DNA of 64,000 bases from Hymenobacter oligotrophus (GTDB lineage: Bacteria; Bacteroidota; Bacteroidia; Cytophagales; Hymenobacteraceae): assembly GCF_003574965.1 (NCBI RefSeq), contig NZ_CP032317.1:1674001-1738000 (forward strand), written 5' to 3'. Under the pieces are notes generated by a model. The model was given only the letters and a program-made list of their open reading frames with translations. It was not told the origin of the DNA and searched no databases. The first letter of the stretch is position 1; each line of letters starts with the position of its first letter. Position numbers and translations under genes: made by a program. Shown here piece after piece: positions 36,091 through 44,948 of this stretch.

Positions 36091-36930
36091 ATGTTGTACA
36101 TCGTCATTCCGGTATTCAACCGCCTGGCTTATACCCGTGCTTGTTTGCAGTCGCTGCGGCAGCAAACCATCAACCGCTTCCGCACAATTGTAGTCGACGA
36201 TGGCTCGACCGACGGTACCAGCGAAGTGCTGGCGCGTGAGTTTCCGGAGGTAGAAGTGTTGCAGGGCGACGGAAACCTGTTTTGGACAGCCGGCGTGAAC
36301 ATGGGCATCCGACGCGCGCTGGAGCACGGCGCCGACCGCGTAATGACGCTCAACAACGACGTGATTTGCGACGCGGCCTTTGTGGAGCGCATGCTGCACT
36401 GGGCCCACAAATACCCCGAAGCACTCCTAGGTGCCCTGGAGCTCGATGCTTCCACGGCCCAGCCTATTTACGGCGGCGAGGTGTTCAGCTGGCTTACGCA
36501 CCGCCGCAGCGACTTGCTGGAGGTGCTGAAGCCCGAGCAACGCCGCGGCCTGCACCCAGTTACCTACTTGCCGGGCCGCGGCCTGCTTATTCCGGCGCAG
36601 GTGTTTGCCAGCATCGGCCTGTTCGACGAGAAACGCCTGCCCCACTACCTGGCCGATTACGACTTCACGAGCGTGGCGCGGCGGCACGGTTTTCCTGTCT
36701 ACATCAACTACGACGCGCACCTGCTGACTTACCCCGAGGAAAGCGGCCAGGAAATTACGCGCAAGCAAAAAAGCCTGCGCGGTTACTACGAGCACCTGTT
36801 TGGCATTCGGGGCGGCGGCAATCTGCGCAACTTCACGCACTTCGCCCTGAAAAACTGCCCCACGCCGCTGGTGCCGCTGTTTCTTGTCAACGGCTACGCC
36901 CGGCGGCTGGTCGGGTACTTTTTGCATTGA
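36091..36930 (+). CDS. GT2 glycosyltransferase, rhamnosyltransferase-like
   Basis: A 279-residue GT-A enzyme. The fold opens MLYIVIPVFNRLAYTRACL, with VVDDGSTDGT, then GNLFWTAGVNMGI and MTLNNDV, where the DxD-like metal site is NND. This pattern occurs in bacterial rhamnosyl- and related GT2 transferases. The start ATG 36091 is used because the conserved strand begins at once; the frame is open upstream within the preceding gene. It is the last glycosyltransferase before the beta-helix genes. Confidence 0.85.
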   Translation: MLYIVIPVFNRLAYTRACLQSLRQQTINRFRTIVVDDGSTDGTSEVLAREFPEVEVLQGDGNLFWTAGVNMGIRRALEHGADRVMTLNNDVICDAAFVERMLHWAHKYPEALLGALELDASTAQPIYGGEVFSWLTHRRSDLLEVLKPEQRRGLHPVTYLPGRGLLIPAQVFASIGLFDEKRLPHYLADYDFTSVARRHGFPVYINYDAHLLTYPEESGQEITRKQKSLRGYYEHLFGIRGGGNLRNFTHFALKNCPTPLVPLFLVNGYARRLVGYFLH

Positions 36931-37082
36931 CAGCGCGACGGAGGCAGCCCTAGGTCGACGGGTGGGTAAAGTCCTGAGCCAGCGTACCAAGCCCTAGGTG
37001 CGAAGTGCCGCGTGCGGCGCCAGCAAGGGCCGCAGGCTATTTATGTTATCTGCACTTTTCACCTATCAGTTACCCCACGCCT

Positions 37083-38285
37083 ATGTCGCCTTTTCGTCTG
37101 ATTTGCTGGTCGTTGTTTGGATCGTGCTTGGCGGTGCCCGCTTCGGAGCAGGCCGGCGTGCCCGGCGCCAATACGCTGGTCATTAAACGCGGCGGCGTTT
37201 ACTCGGGCACGTTTCGCAGCACCAACCCCGATAAGCCGTGCATCCGCATCGACACCAACGAGCCCGTGGTGCTGCGCTATTGCCGGCTCGAGGGCACCGG
37301 CTTGCTGATTGATGCCCGCAACGGCGGCGCCCGCCTAACGGTGCAGCACTGCACGGGCGTAGCCTTGGCCCCCACCGATGACAACGCGGCCCCCGGCAGG
37401 TTTCTGGAAGCCAACAGCGCTACCTCCCTTGCAGTAACCAATTGCGAGATGCGCCAAACCGGAGGCATTGTGGTGTACAAATGGCAAGGCAACGGCTCGG
37501 CTAGCCAAACCCTGCGCATCCTGCGCAACAAGGTGCACAATATTACCGGCCGTTACCGCAACGGGGGCGGGCGCAAGTCGCACTTTATGCTGCTGAACGG
37601 AGTACTGCAGGTGGCCAACGTCGAAATTGCCTGGAACCAAGTCCTCAACGAGCCCGACCGGTCGATGGTAGAAGACAACATTAACATCTACAACTCCTCG
37701 GGCACGTCGGCTAGCCCCATCCGCATCCACAACAACTTTATCCGGGGCGCTTACCCCGTGCCCGCTACCGCCGAAACGTTTACGGGCAGCGGCGTCACCA
37801 CTGACGGCGACGGCAGCTCGCCGCTTACTTGCACCGCTAATGTTGAGGCCTACCAGAACCAGGTGGTTTCGACCTGCAACGCGGCCATGAACATTGCAGC
37901 CGGCCACCACGTGCGTTACCACCACAACCGCATGGTAAGCAGCAGCCAGCTGCCCGATGGCCGAACCCTGAAGGCCACCTACGCGGCAACCTCCGTGTTT
38001 AATGCCTATAACAAACCCCGGAGCGTGTTTTTCGCCAACAAAATCGAGAACAACACCATTGGCTTTGCCAAAAGCGGCTACCAAGTGCCCTTCGCCAATC
38101 GCCACGATTTGAGCACGGGTCATTGCCCCACGTGCATTGGCAACACGCACATGCCCAATCCTATAACCCTCGAAACCGAACAACAGGAGTGGCGCCTGTG
38201 GTTGCAGAAGCTAAGCCGGGCGGGCGTAGAAATTGGGCCCCGGCCTAAAGCCAAAGCGTTGGCCGTCCGCGCCAAACGCGTCTGA
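37083..38285 (+). CDS. Secreted right-handed beta-helix protein
   Basis: A 400-residue protein with a signal peptide-like start (MSPFRLICWSLFGSCLAVPAS). The mature part follows the beta-helix pattern with Asn-rich turns such as RILRNKVHNITGRYRNGGGR, IAWNQVLNEP and EDNINIYNSS. It is a close relative of the larger protein encoded next (both contain TGRYRNGGG or DGRYRNGGG, VEDNIN, TTDGDGSS and CNAAMNIA). Such proteins modify or bind polysaccharide, for example as lyases or epimerases, but no catalytic residues could be assigned. It has no malectin-like modules. A terminator follows. Confidence 0.82.
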   Translation: MSPFRLICWSLFGSCLAVPASEQAGVPGANTLVIKRGGVYSGTFRSTNPDKPCIRIDTNEPVVLRYCRLEGTGLLIDARNGGARLTVQHCTGVALAPTDDNAAPGRFLEANSATSLAVTNCEMRQTGGIVVYKWQGNGSASQTLRILRNKVHNITGRYRNGGGRKSHFMLLNGVLQVANVEIAWNQVLNEPDRSMVEDNINIYNSSGTSASPIRIHNNFIRGAYPVPATAETFTGSGVTTDGDGSSPLTCTANVEAYQNQVVSTCNAAMNIAAGHHVRYHHNRMVSSSQLPDGRTLKATYAATSVFNAYNKPRSVFFANKIENNTIGFAKSGYQVPFANRHDLSTGHCPTCIGNTHMPNPITLETEQQEWRLWLQKLSRAGVEIGPRPKAKALAVRAKRV

Positions 38286-38314
38286 TTACCAACCTTTTTC
38301 AACTTTTTTTCGGC

Positions 38315-38341
38315 AGCACTCCCACTCGGAGTGCTTTTTTT
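38315..38341 (+). terminator. Rho-independent terminator after the first beta-helix gene
   Basis: AGCACTCC and GGAGTGCT form an 8-bp stem around a five-base loop, followed by seven T. It lies 30 bases after the stop. Confidence 0.8.
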
Positions 38342-38460
38342 ATGGCCGAGCTTACTTAGAATTGGTCTATCAAAATTAGGTCTAGCTGTACCGTACGGGC
38401 TATAATTTCGACGCTAGGGCGCCGAAAGGCATATAAATAGTGCAATTCAACTTTATTTTG

Positions 38461-38497
38461 CCCCCCCCTTGCTGTTTACAAAACTTTTATACATTTG
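38461..38497 (+). promoter_or_regulatory. Promoter of the large beta-helix gene, with C8 tract
   Basis: TTG (38469-38471) and TACATTTG (38490-38497) are separated by 18 bases, an excellent match to the Bacteroidota promoter TTG-N19-TAnnTTTG. Eight consecutive C (38461-38468) directly abut the -33 element. Slippage there could change promoter spacing or strength. Confidence 0.7.
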
Positions 38498-38931
38498 CAT
38501 TGAACAACGGCATCAGCAATTGTACTTTTAACATACAATAGCTGAGTTAAAAACCTAATCAACCAGCGTGCATTTCGCAGTAGCCAGATTGCACGACGCA
38601 AAATTAGGTGATGGAAGAAGTAGGTGATAAGTGGTTGCCTGCTAAGTTTGGAGAACAGTGAAGTTGGGTTAAAAGGCTTAATACAAGCCTACTTAGCTTG
38701 GTGACGACGCCAGGCAAACCGACGCTAAGTTCTGGGCCCGGAACAAGCATTTCGGTTAGCACTGCGGTCGAAAATGGATTTTCTGGTTTAATTCTTTTCC
38801 TCTCCGAGGATAATTAAATCTCAAACCCACAATTGCACATTAAACATCTGGCGGACGGAACAAATTGTAACGACCCCAGGTTGAAACCGCAACAATTCCT
38901 GCAAAGGATCTTTTTCCCTAACAAAAACAGA
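38498..38931 (+). other. Long 5' leader of the large beta-helix gene
   Basis: About 430 bases lie between the predicted transcription start and the ATG at 38932. Several short stems can be drawn, among them AGGCTT/AAGCCT near 38675 and CGTGCA/TGCACG near 38570-38595. No known riboswitch class was matched by eye. The last 50 bases are A-rich, as expected for a Bacteroidota translation start. Confidence 0.4.
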
Positions 38932-41217
38932 ATGCAAAAAACCTCTGGATTCCGGCCGCGGTTTGACCGTGAAAACTCTGGTGCACGCTTTCTGCCCTCA
39001 GTGGTGCTCGTGCTGTCGATGATTGGACTGCAGCCTAGCGTTTCGCTAGCGCAGGGCCAAGCCCCTAATGTGACGTATTCGGCACCCCTCGTAATTACGC
39101 AAGGTGGTACCTACTCTGGCAACTTCCGAAGCACGGACTCGAATACCCCGTGCATCCGAATCCAGACCACTCAACCGGTTACGATTGAGAACTGCATCCT
39201 GGCAGGCGCCGGCGACCTGATTGATGCCAAGAACGGCGGTAGCACGCTGATTATCCGCAACAACAAGGGCTACGGCCTGAACCAAAGCGTAGATAATCGC
39301 CGCCATGGCCGTTTCGTGGAGGTAAACTCGGGTCGTTCGGTACTTGTTGAAAACAATTACTTCGAACACACCTCGGGTGTGGCTGCCTACCAGTGGAGCG
39401 GCGATGGTTCGCCCTCGCAAACCCTAACGGTGCGCCGCAACGTGGCCAAGAACATCGACGGCCGCTACCGCAACGGCGGCGGCGAGTACGTACAGTTCCT
39501 AGGTCTGAACCAGGTGCGCAACGTGGGCAACATCGAGGTAGCCTGGAACCAGGTTATCAACGAGCCCAACAACTCGCTCGTCGAGGACAACATCAACTTC
39601 TACAACTCGGGTGGCAAAGCGGGCAGCCCGGCGCGCGTGCACAACAACTACGTGCAAGGTGCCTACCCCATCCCGGCCAACGCCACCAAGTTTACGGGCA
39701 CCGGCATGACCACCGACGGCGACGGCTCGTCGGCCACGACCACGGCTGCCTTCATCGAAGCGTTCAACAACCAGTTCATCTCGACGTGCAACGCGGCGAT
39801 GAACATTGCTTCGGGCCACGATATCCGCTTCCACCACAACCGCATGGTTACGGCTGCCGTTCTGCCCGACGGCACCAAGTTGCCTTCGGCTTGGGCCGCT
39901 ACGGCTATCTTCAATGCCTACCAGCAACCGAGCAGCGTATTCTACAATAACCAGACGGACAACAACACCATTGGTTATTACCGCCAAGGCTACAACGTTC
40001 CCTTCGCCAACCGTCACGATTTGAGCACCGGTGCCTGCAACAACTGCACGAGCACCAACCACCTGCCCAACCCGATTACCATTGACACGGAGAAGAACGA
40101 GTTGACCCTGTGGCAGCAGAAGCTCCAGCAAAACAACATCACCATCGGTGTGGGTGGCTCGGGTACGGTTGTCGTTACCACACCTACGGCTCCTGCGCCG
40201 GCCCCCGCACCGGCCCCTGCTCCCGCTCCGGCTCCTGCCCCTACCAACACCGGTAGCACGCCCATGAGCGGCCCCGCCGATGCTGCTTTCTACCGCGGCA
40301 TCGACATCAACGGCACGGCTGTTACCCTCGACGGCAACAAGTGGGAAGCTTCGGCTGGCGCTGCCAACGTGCAAGTAACGGGCACGAACTTCTCGAACAC
40401 CTCGACTGCACTGAGCCCGGCAACGGATGCAACCCGCGCTGGCATGTTGCAAACGGCTGTAGGCGGCAGCTCGGTAGGCACTACCCTAAGCGGCGTGCCC
40501 GCTGGCACCTACTCGGTATACGCTTACATCTGGGAAGACAACAGCGCTGAGACCACCAACATTGTGCTGAATGGCCAAACGGTGAAAGCAAACCACAACA
40601 CCGGCGGCGCCGGCAAGTGGGAGCGTGTAGGTCCTTTCAAAATCGAGGTAAGCAACGGCAGCATTGCCCTGAGCACCTCAGGCGGCCACCCCAACCTTTC
40701 GGGTGTGGAGGTTTGGAAACACAATACCACGACTACCGCACCGGCCCCCACGGCCCCGGCCGTAACCCGCACCTTGTTCCGCGCCATCAACCTGAACGGC
40801 CCGGCCCAGACCATCGACGGCATTAGCTACGAAGACGGCACTACGTTCAAGGACATCACCACCAACGGCGGTAAGATCTCGACGCAATCGGTGACGCTAA
40901 ACCCGGCTACCGACGCAGCCCGCGCCCAGATGATCCGCTCGTTTGTATGGAGCAATAGCCTGAGCTTGAAGGTGAACAACGTTCCGAACGGCACCTACGA
41001 GGTATCGTACTACGTCTTCGAAGACAACTATGCACAAACCTACAGCACCACGCTGAATGGCCAGCCTTCGCTGACGAACTACAACAGCGGTACAGCCGGC
41101 AAGTGGCAAAAAACCGCACCGCAGAAGGTAACCGTTACCAACGGCGTTATCGAACTGCGCAGCACCGGCGGTGCCATCAACGTATCAGGTATGGAAATTT
41201 ACCGCATCACGCAGTAA
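38932..41217 (+). CDS. Large secreted beta-helix protein with two malectin-like modules
   Basis: A 761-residue protein. ATG 38932 gives a positively charged start and a hydrophobic export segment ending LAQ near residue 43. Residues about 45-400 are a right-handed beta-helix like that of the gene before it. Then comes an Ala-Pro linker at about 417-444 (APAPAPAP). Two similar modules follow (about 453-596 and 613-761); each has FYRGIDINGTAV or LFRAINLNGPAQ, then YSVYAYIWEDN or YEVSYYVFEDN, then GKWERVGPF or GKWQKTAP, and ends with a GVEVW or GMEIY strand. They resemble malectin or CBM-like carbohydrate-binding folds. It probably binds or processes the exopolysaccharide outside the cell. Confidence 0.82.
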   Translation: MQKTSGFRPRFDRENSGARFLPSVVLVLSMIGLQPSVSLAQGQAPNVTYSAPLVITQGGTYSGNFRSTDSNTPCIRIQTTQPVTIENCILAGAGDLIDAKNGGSTLIIRNNKGYGLNQSVDNRRHGRFVEVNSGRSVLVENNYFEHTSGVAAYQWSGDGSPSQTLTVRRNVAKNIDGRYRNGGGEYVQFLGLNQVRNVGNIEVAWNQVINEPNNSLVEDNINFYNSGGKAGSPARVHNNYVQGAYPIPANATKFTGTGMTTDGDGSSATTTAAFIEAFNNQFISTCNAAMNIASGHDIRFHHNRMVTAAVLPDGTKLPSAWAATAIFNAYQQPSSVFYNNQTDNNTIGYYRQGYNVPFANRHDLSTGACNNCTSTNHLPNPITIDTEKNELTLWQQKLQQNNITIGVGGSGTVVVTTPTAPAPAPAPAPAPAPAPAPTNTGSTPMSGPADAAFYRGIDINGTAVTLDGNKWEASAGAANVQVTGTNFSNTSTALSPATDATRAGMLQTAVGGSSVGTTLSGVPAGTYSVYAYIWEDNSAETTNIVLNGQTVKANHNTGGAGKWERVGPFKIEVSNGSIALSTSGGHPNLSGVEVWKHNTTTTAPAPTAPAVTRTLFRAINLNGPAQTIDGISYEDGTTFKDITTNGGKISTQSVTLNPATDAARAQMIRSFVWSNSLSLKVNNVPNGTYEVSYYVFEDNYAQTYSTTLNGQPSLTNYNSGTAGKWQKTAPQKVTVTNGVIELRSTGGAINVSGMEIYRITQ

Positions 41218-41240
41218 CCCCTGCCTTCACTCAACCTCTT

Positions 41241-41268
41241 GCAAAGCCCGGCTCCTGCCGGGCTTTGC
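41241..41268 (+). terminator. First terminator after the large beta-helix gene
   Basis: GCAAAGCCCGGC (41241-41252) and GCCGGGCTTTGC (41257-41268) form a perfect 12-bp stem with a TCCT loop, followed by TGTTTTG. It lies 24 bases past the stop. Confidence 0.8.
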
Positions 41269-41288
41269 TGTTTTGCGACCTACTTGCT

Positions 41289-41319
41289 AAGCCCAGCCAT
41301 TGCAATGGCTGGGCTTTTT
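41289..41319 (+). terminator. Second tandem terminator after the large beta-helix gene
   Basis: A 28-base perfect palindrome (arms beginning AAGCCCAGCCATTG) ends in five T. Two strong terminators in tandem insulate the strongly promoted beta-helix gene from the GDP-fucose genes. Confidence 0.8.
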
Positions 41320-41354
41320 GCACTGAAGCAGCATGATGGTACTTTTCTGAATAA

Positions 41355-41370
41355 AAATAAAATTTTATTT
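41355..41370. promoter_or_regulatory. AT palindrome upstream of gmd promoter
   Basis: AAATAAAATTTTATTT is a perfect 16-base palindrome about 40 bases before the candidate -33 element. It may be an operator or a bend site; the high A+T content makes chance palindromes more likely. Confidence 0.3.
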
Positions 41371-41408
41371 ATTGAAACCGTTGTTTGCCAAATAAGTAAT
41401 CCAATTAT

Positions 41409-41437
41409 TTGCTGGCAAAGTTCTAGGATGAACTTTG
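41409..41437 (+). promoter_or_regulatory. Candidate promoter of the gmd-fcl operon
   Basis: TTG (41409-41411) and GAACTTTG (41430-41437) lie 18 bases apart. The -7 element has one mismatch to TAnnTTTG. The gmd ATG is about 35 bases downstream. Confidence 0.45.
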
Positions 41438-41472
41438 TCGTATCTCCTCCACCTTTCTTTTGCCTACCAACC

Positions 41473-42585
41473 ATGAAGCGTGCCCTCCTTACCGGCATTA
41501 CGGGCCAAGACGGCTCGTATTTGGCCGAGCTGCTGCTCAGCAAAGGTTACGAAGTACACGGCATCAAGCGCCGCTCCTCGCTCTTTAACACCGAACGCAT
41601 CGACCACCTCTACCAAGACCCCCACGAGCAAGACATCCGCTTCAAGCTGCACTACGGCGACTTGTCGGACTCGACGAACCTGATCCGCATCGTGCAGGAG
41701 GTGCAGCCCGACGAGATTTACAACCTCGGGGCCATGTCGCACGTGAAGGTGTCCTTCGACACGCCCGAGTACACGGCCGACGTGGACGGGGTGGGCACCT
41801 TGCGCCTGCTGGAAGCCATCCGCATATTGGGCCTGACGGAGAAGACGCGCATTTACCAGGCCAGCACCTCGGAGCTCTACGGCCTGGTGCAGGAGGTGCC
41901 GCAGCGCGAAACGACGCCCTTCTACCCCCGCTCGCCCTACGCCGTGGCCAAGCTCTACGCCTACTGGATTACGGTGAACTACCGCGAGGCCTACGGCATG
42001 TACGCCTGCAACGGCATCCTCTTCAACCACGAGAGCCCGCTGCGCGGCGAGACGTTCGTGACGCGCAAGATCACGCGCGCGGCGGCCCGCATCGCGCTGG
42101 GCCTGCAGGACAAGCTGTTTTTGGGCAACCTCGACGCCAAGCGCGACTGGGGCCACGCCAAGGACTACGTGGAGGCCATGTGGCGCATCCTGCAGCAAGA
42201 CACGCCCGAGGACTTCGTCATCGCCACGGGCGTGACCACGACCGTGCGCGAGTTCGTGCGCCTGGCGTTCCGCGAACTCGGCATTGAGCTGACGTTTTTC
42301 GGCGAAGGCGCCGACGAAACCGGCCACGTGGTGGCCTGCCACAACCCCGAGTTCCAGCTGCCCCTAGGCAAAGAAGTGGTAGCCGTCGACCCGGCGTACT
42401 TCCGCCCCACCGAAGTGGAGCTGCTCATCGGCGACCCCACCAAGGCGCAGGAGAAGTTGGGCTGGAAACCGCAATACGACTTGCCGGCCCTGGTGCAGGA
42501 TATGATGCAGGCCGATCTGGAGCTGTTCCGCCGCGACGCCACGTTGCGCGAAGCCGGTCACAAAGTGCTGAACTACTACGAATAA
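41473..42585 (+). CDS. gmd: GDP-mannose 4,6-dehydratase
   Basis: A 370-residue extended SDR that converts GDP-D-mannose to GDP-4-keto-6-deoxymannose. The start [19 protein letters not shown] is the classic Gmd opening with [20 protein letters not shown] is the substrate-specific signature. The catalytic pair is Tyr156 and Lys160 in [12 protein letters not shown]. The start ATG 41473 was preferred; the frame is open 78 codons further upstream through the AT-rich region. It is followed by GDP-fucose synthase, giving GDP-fucose for the polysaccharide. Confidence 0.95.
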   Translation: MKRALLTGITGQDGSYLAELLLSKGYEVHGIKRRSSLFNTERIDHLYQDPHEQDIRFKLHYGDLSDSTNLIRIVQEVQPDEIYNLGAMSHVKVSFDTPEYTADVDGVGTLRLLEAIRILGLTEKTRIYQASTSELYGLVQEVPQRETTPFYPRSPYAVAKLYAYWITVNYREAYGMYACNGILFNHESPLRGETFVTRKITRAAARIALGLQDKLFLGNLDAKRDWGHAKDYVEAMWRILQQDTPEDFVIATGVTTTVREFVRLAFRELGIELTFFGEGADETGHVVACHNPEFQLPLGKEVVAVDPAYFRPTEVELLIGDPTKAQEKLGWKPQYDLPALVQDMMQADLELFRRDATLREAGHKVLNYYE

Positions 42586-42625
42586 TAGCTATTCGGCACC
42601 GGACTGCTTTCCACCTCCTCCACCT

Positions 42626-43597
42626 ATGGAAAAGAACGCTAAGATTTACGTTGCCGGGCACCGCGGAATGGCGGGCTCGGCCATTGTGCGCCGCTTGCAA
42701 CAAGCCGGCTACCACAACCTGGTGCTGCGGACCTCTAAGGAACTCGACTTGCGCAACCAAGCCGCAGTGGCCGACTTCTTCGCGGAAGAAAAGCCCGGGT
42801 ATGTGGTGCTTGCTGCTGCCAAAGTAGGCGGCATTGTAGCCAACAACACCTACCGCGCCGATTTCCTGTACGACAACCTCATGATTGAGTCAAACGTGCT
42901 GGAGCAAGCCCGCGTGCACGGCGTGCAGAAGCTGCTATACCTAGGCTCGTCGTGCATTTATCCGAAGATGGCGCCTCAGCCCATCAAGGAAGAGTACTTG
43001 CTGACCGGACCGCTGGAACCCACCAACGAACCGTACGCCATTGCCAAAATTGCGGGCCTCAAATTGTGCGAGGCCTACCACGACCAGCACGGTTGCCGCT
43101 TCATCACGGTGATGCCCACCAACCTGTACGGCCCCGGCGACAACTACCACCCCGAAAACTCGCACGTGATGGCCGCGCTGCTGCGCAAAATCAGCGAGGC
43201 GGCAGCCCTAGGTCGGCCGCAGGTGGAGGTGTGGGGCACGGGCAAGCCGTACCGCGAGTTTTTGCACGTCGATGACTTGGCCGATGCTTGTCTGCACCTG
43301 CTGCTGCACTACGATGGGCGCGACCCCATTAACGTGGGCACCGGTGAGGACCTTACTATCCGCGAATTAGCCGAAACCATTGCCGAGCTCACCGGCTACC
43401 AAGGTGAGTTGGTGTTCGATACTTCTCGCCCCGATGGCACCCCGCGTAAGCTGCTCGATGTAAGCCGCCTGCATAACCTAGGCTGGCACCACCGAATTGA
43501 ATTACGCGAGGGCATCCGGCACGTTTTGGAGGCCGCTGAGTGGCACACCGATGCCGCCGAAGTAGCCAACCACGCGCTGTCGGCCTTGGCCACCTAG
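42626..43597 (+). CDS. fcl: GDP-L-fucose synthase
   Basis: A 323-residue SDR epimerase-reductase that turns GDP-4-keto-6-deoxymannose into GDP-L-fucose with NADPH. The nucleotide motif is [11 protein letters not shown] (residues 10-20). LGSSCIYPK and the pair Tyr137 and Lys141 in [10 protein letters not shown] are diagnostic. It lies 40 bases after gmd. The two genes provide GDP-fucose, so fucose is a likely component of the polymer made by this locus. The stop lies in a CCTAGG word. Confidence 0.94.
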   Translation: MEKNAKIYVAGHRGMAGSAIVRRLQQAGYHNLVLRTSKELDLRNQAAVADFFAEEKPGYVVLAAAKVGGIVANNTYRADFLYDNLMIESNVLEQARVHGVQKLLYLGSSCIYPKMAPQPIKEEYLLTGPLEPTNEPYAIAKIAGLKLCEAYHDQHGCRFITVMPTNLYGPGDNYHPENSHVMAALLRKISEAAALGRPQVEVWGTGKPYREFLHVDDLADACLHLLLHYDGRDPINVGTGEDLTIRELAETIAELTGYQGELVFDTSRPDGTPRKLLDVSRLHNLGWHHRIELREGIRHVLEAAEWHTDAAEVANHALSALAT

Positions 43598-43643
43598 GCG
43601 GCAGGTTCGTCGCATTCCATTTAATTAGCCTTACCGCCTATTT

Positions 43644-44873
43644 ATGCACGCAGTACTAAGTAGGGTTCAGCGCAGGGCTGGGCGTTTGTTGCGCGAGTGG
43701 GTACCGTACCGCCGCCACTACCGCCCGGTAGGCGTACATGCTAGCAGTGCCCAACTGGCCCAGCAGGCCGGCAGCGGTGCTACGTACAATGAAATTGAGC
43801 CGGCCCATACCTCCACGCTGGAGCTTCCGGCCGGCTTTTATGAGTGCGCGGCCGACTTTTCGGGCTTGCACGGCAAACCCAACGCTACCGAGCAGTTGCC
43901 CGCTGCTTTTGTGCTAACGCTGCGCAACGGCCGGGTGTACGCCGACAACCCCAACAGCGTAGCCATCATCAGCGCCGACAACCGGTTGGTGGGCGATGTA
44001 TCGTTTCAGTACGGCAACTCCTGGAACCTCGCGCAGCCCGAGCACAACAACATCTTTCGGCAGCAGTGGTTTGTGGCGCCTACCCGCATCGAGGGCACCG
44101 TGTTCAGCTTGCTTTCGGGCGGCGGCGCGGCCTCGGGCAACTACTACCACTGGCTCGTCGACTCGCTGCCCCGCTTGCACCTGTTGCAAGAGGCCGGACT
44201 GCTTGGCTCCGTCGATTACTTTTTGGTGTACAACCGCAACCACGGCTTCGTGCGCGAGAGCCTCGCGCACCTAGGCATTGGCCCCGAGCGCATCATCGAC
44301 GTAGAAACGCACCGCCACGTGCAAGCTACGCAGCTAATTGCCACTACCTCGGTGCGAGGCCAGGGTACCCACGTGCCCCGCTGGGCCAGCGACTACCTGC
44401 GCGCGGCATTTTTGCCCCCCGATGCGGCCGTAGCCAGCCGCTTCGGGCCGCTGGTTTACATCAGCCGCCGCGACGCTTCGATGCGCCTAACCCGCAACGA
44501 GGCCGAGGTAGAAAAGCTGCTACACGGCTACGGTTTCGAAACGCACGTGCTCAGCCCCTACTCGTTTGCCGAAAAGGTAGCCTTGTTTGCCGGCGCGCGC
44601 GTTGTGGTGGGCCCCGTCGGCGCGGGCCTTGCCAACCTGGTTTTCTGCCCCACCGGCGCCAGTGTAATTGAGCTGTTCTCGGAACACTTTGTGGTGGCCG
44701 ATTACCTCGACTTAGCTACCAAAGCCGGCATGCATTACCAATTTTTGGTCTCGACCCTAGGTGCTCTTGTAAAAGACCGACGCCAGGCCTGGGAAGAAGA
44801 CCTGCTGATTGACGTAGACGCCCTGCGTGCTCGGGTAGAGCCGCTCGTGGCCGCCAAGCAGCAACTTGCTTAA
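43644..44873 (+). CDS. GT61-family glycosyltransferase
   Basis: A 409-residue protein. The N-terminal 150 residues have no recognised motif. The C-terminal domain has NYYHWLVDSLPRLHLL, YISRRDASMR and GPVGAGLANLVFCPTGA, all typical of the GT61 (formerly DUF563) fold. GT61 enzymes transfer xylose, arabinose or GlcNAc in plants and animals; bacterial members work in polysaccharide synthesis. With a UDP-xylose-type pathway encoded downstream on the other strand, xylose is a fair guess for the donor, but that is inference only. Confidence 0.8.
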   Translation: MHAVLSRVQRRAGRLLREWVPYRRHYRPVGVHASSAQLAQQAGSGATYNEIEPAHTSTLELPAGFYECAADFSGLHGKPNATEQLPAAFVLTLRNGRVYADNPNSVAIISADNRLVGDVSFQYGNSWNLAQPEHNNIFRQQWFVAPTRIEGTVFSLLSGGGAASGNYYHWLVDSLPRLHLLQEAGLLGSVDYFLVYNRNHGFVRESLAHLGIGPERIIDVETHRHVQATQLIATTSVRGQGTHVPRWASDYLRAAFLPPDAAVASRFGPLVYISRRDASMRLTRNEAEVEKLLHGYGFETHVLSPYSFAEKVALFAGARVVVGPVGAGLANLVFCPTGASVIELFSEHFVVADYLDLATKAGMHYQFLVSTLGALVKDRRQAWEEDLLIDVDALRARVEPLVAAKQQLA

Positions 44874-44948
44874 GCACCTACCCCGCTCCTGTTCACCTGC
44901 TTGCGGCAACGGCCGCAACTCCTCCTTTTCAGCTAGCCGCTCCGCCTC

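Larger units (their letters stand above)
38286..38931. other. AT-rich intergenic region between the two beta-helix genes
   Basis: These 646 bases contain the terminator of the first gene, an AT-rich stretch with a strong promoter at 38469-38497 preceded by eight C, and a long leader. No protein-coding frame with a sensible start was found. The composition differs sharply from the GC-rich coding sequence around it. Confidence 0.7.

Noticed and set aside
38690-38780. GGCAAACC in the leader, resembling part of a c-di-GMP (GEMM-I) riboswitch
   Set aside because: Only about eight bases match; the other conserved segments (the GAAA loop contact and the GACGCAAAGCC block) are absent.
40190-40250. 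Short tandem DNA repeats that could be read as a CRISPR-like array
   Set aside because: They encode the Ala-Pro linker of the beta-helix protein; unit length is only about six bases and there are no spacers.
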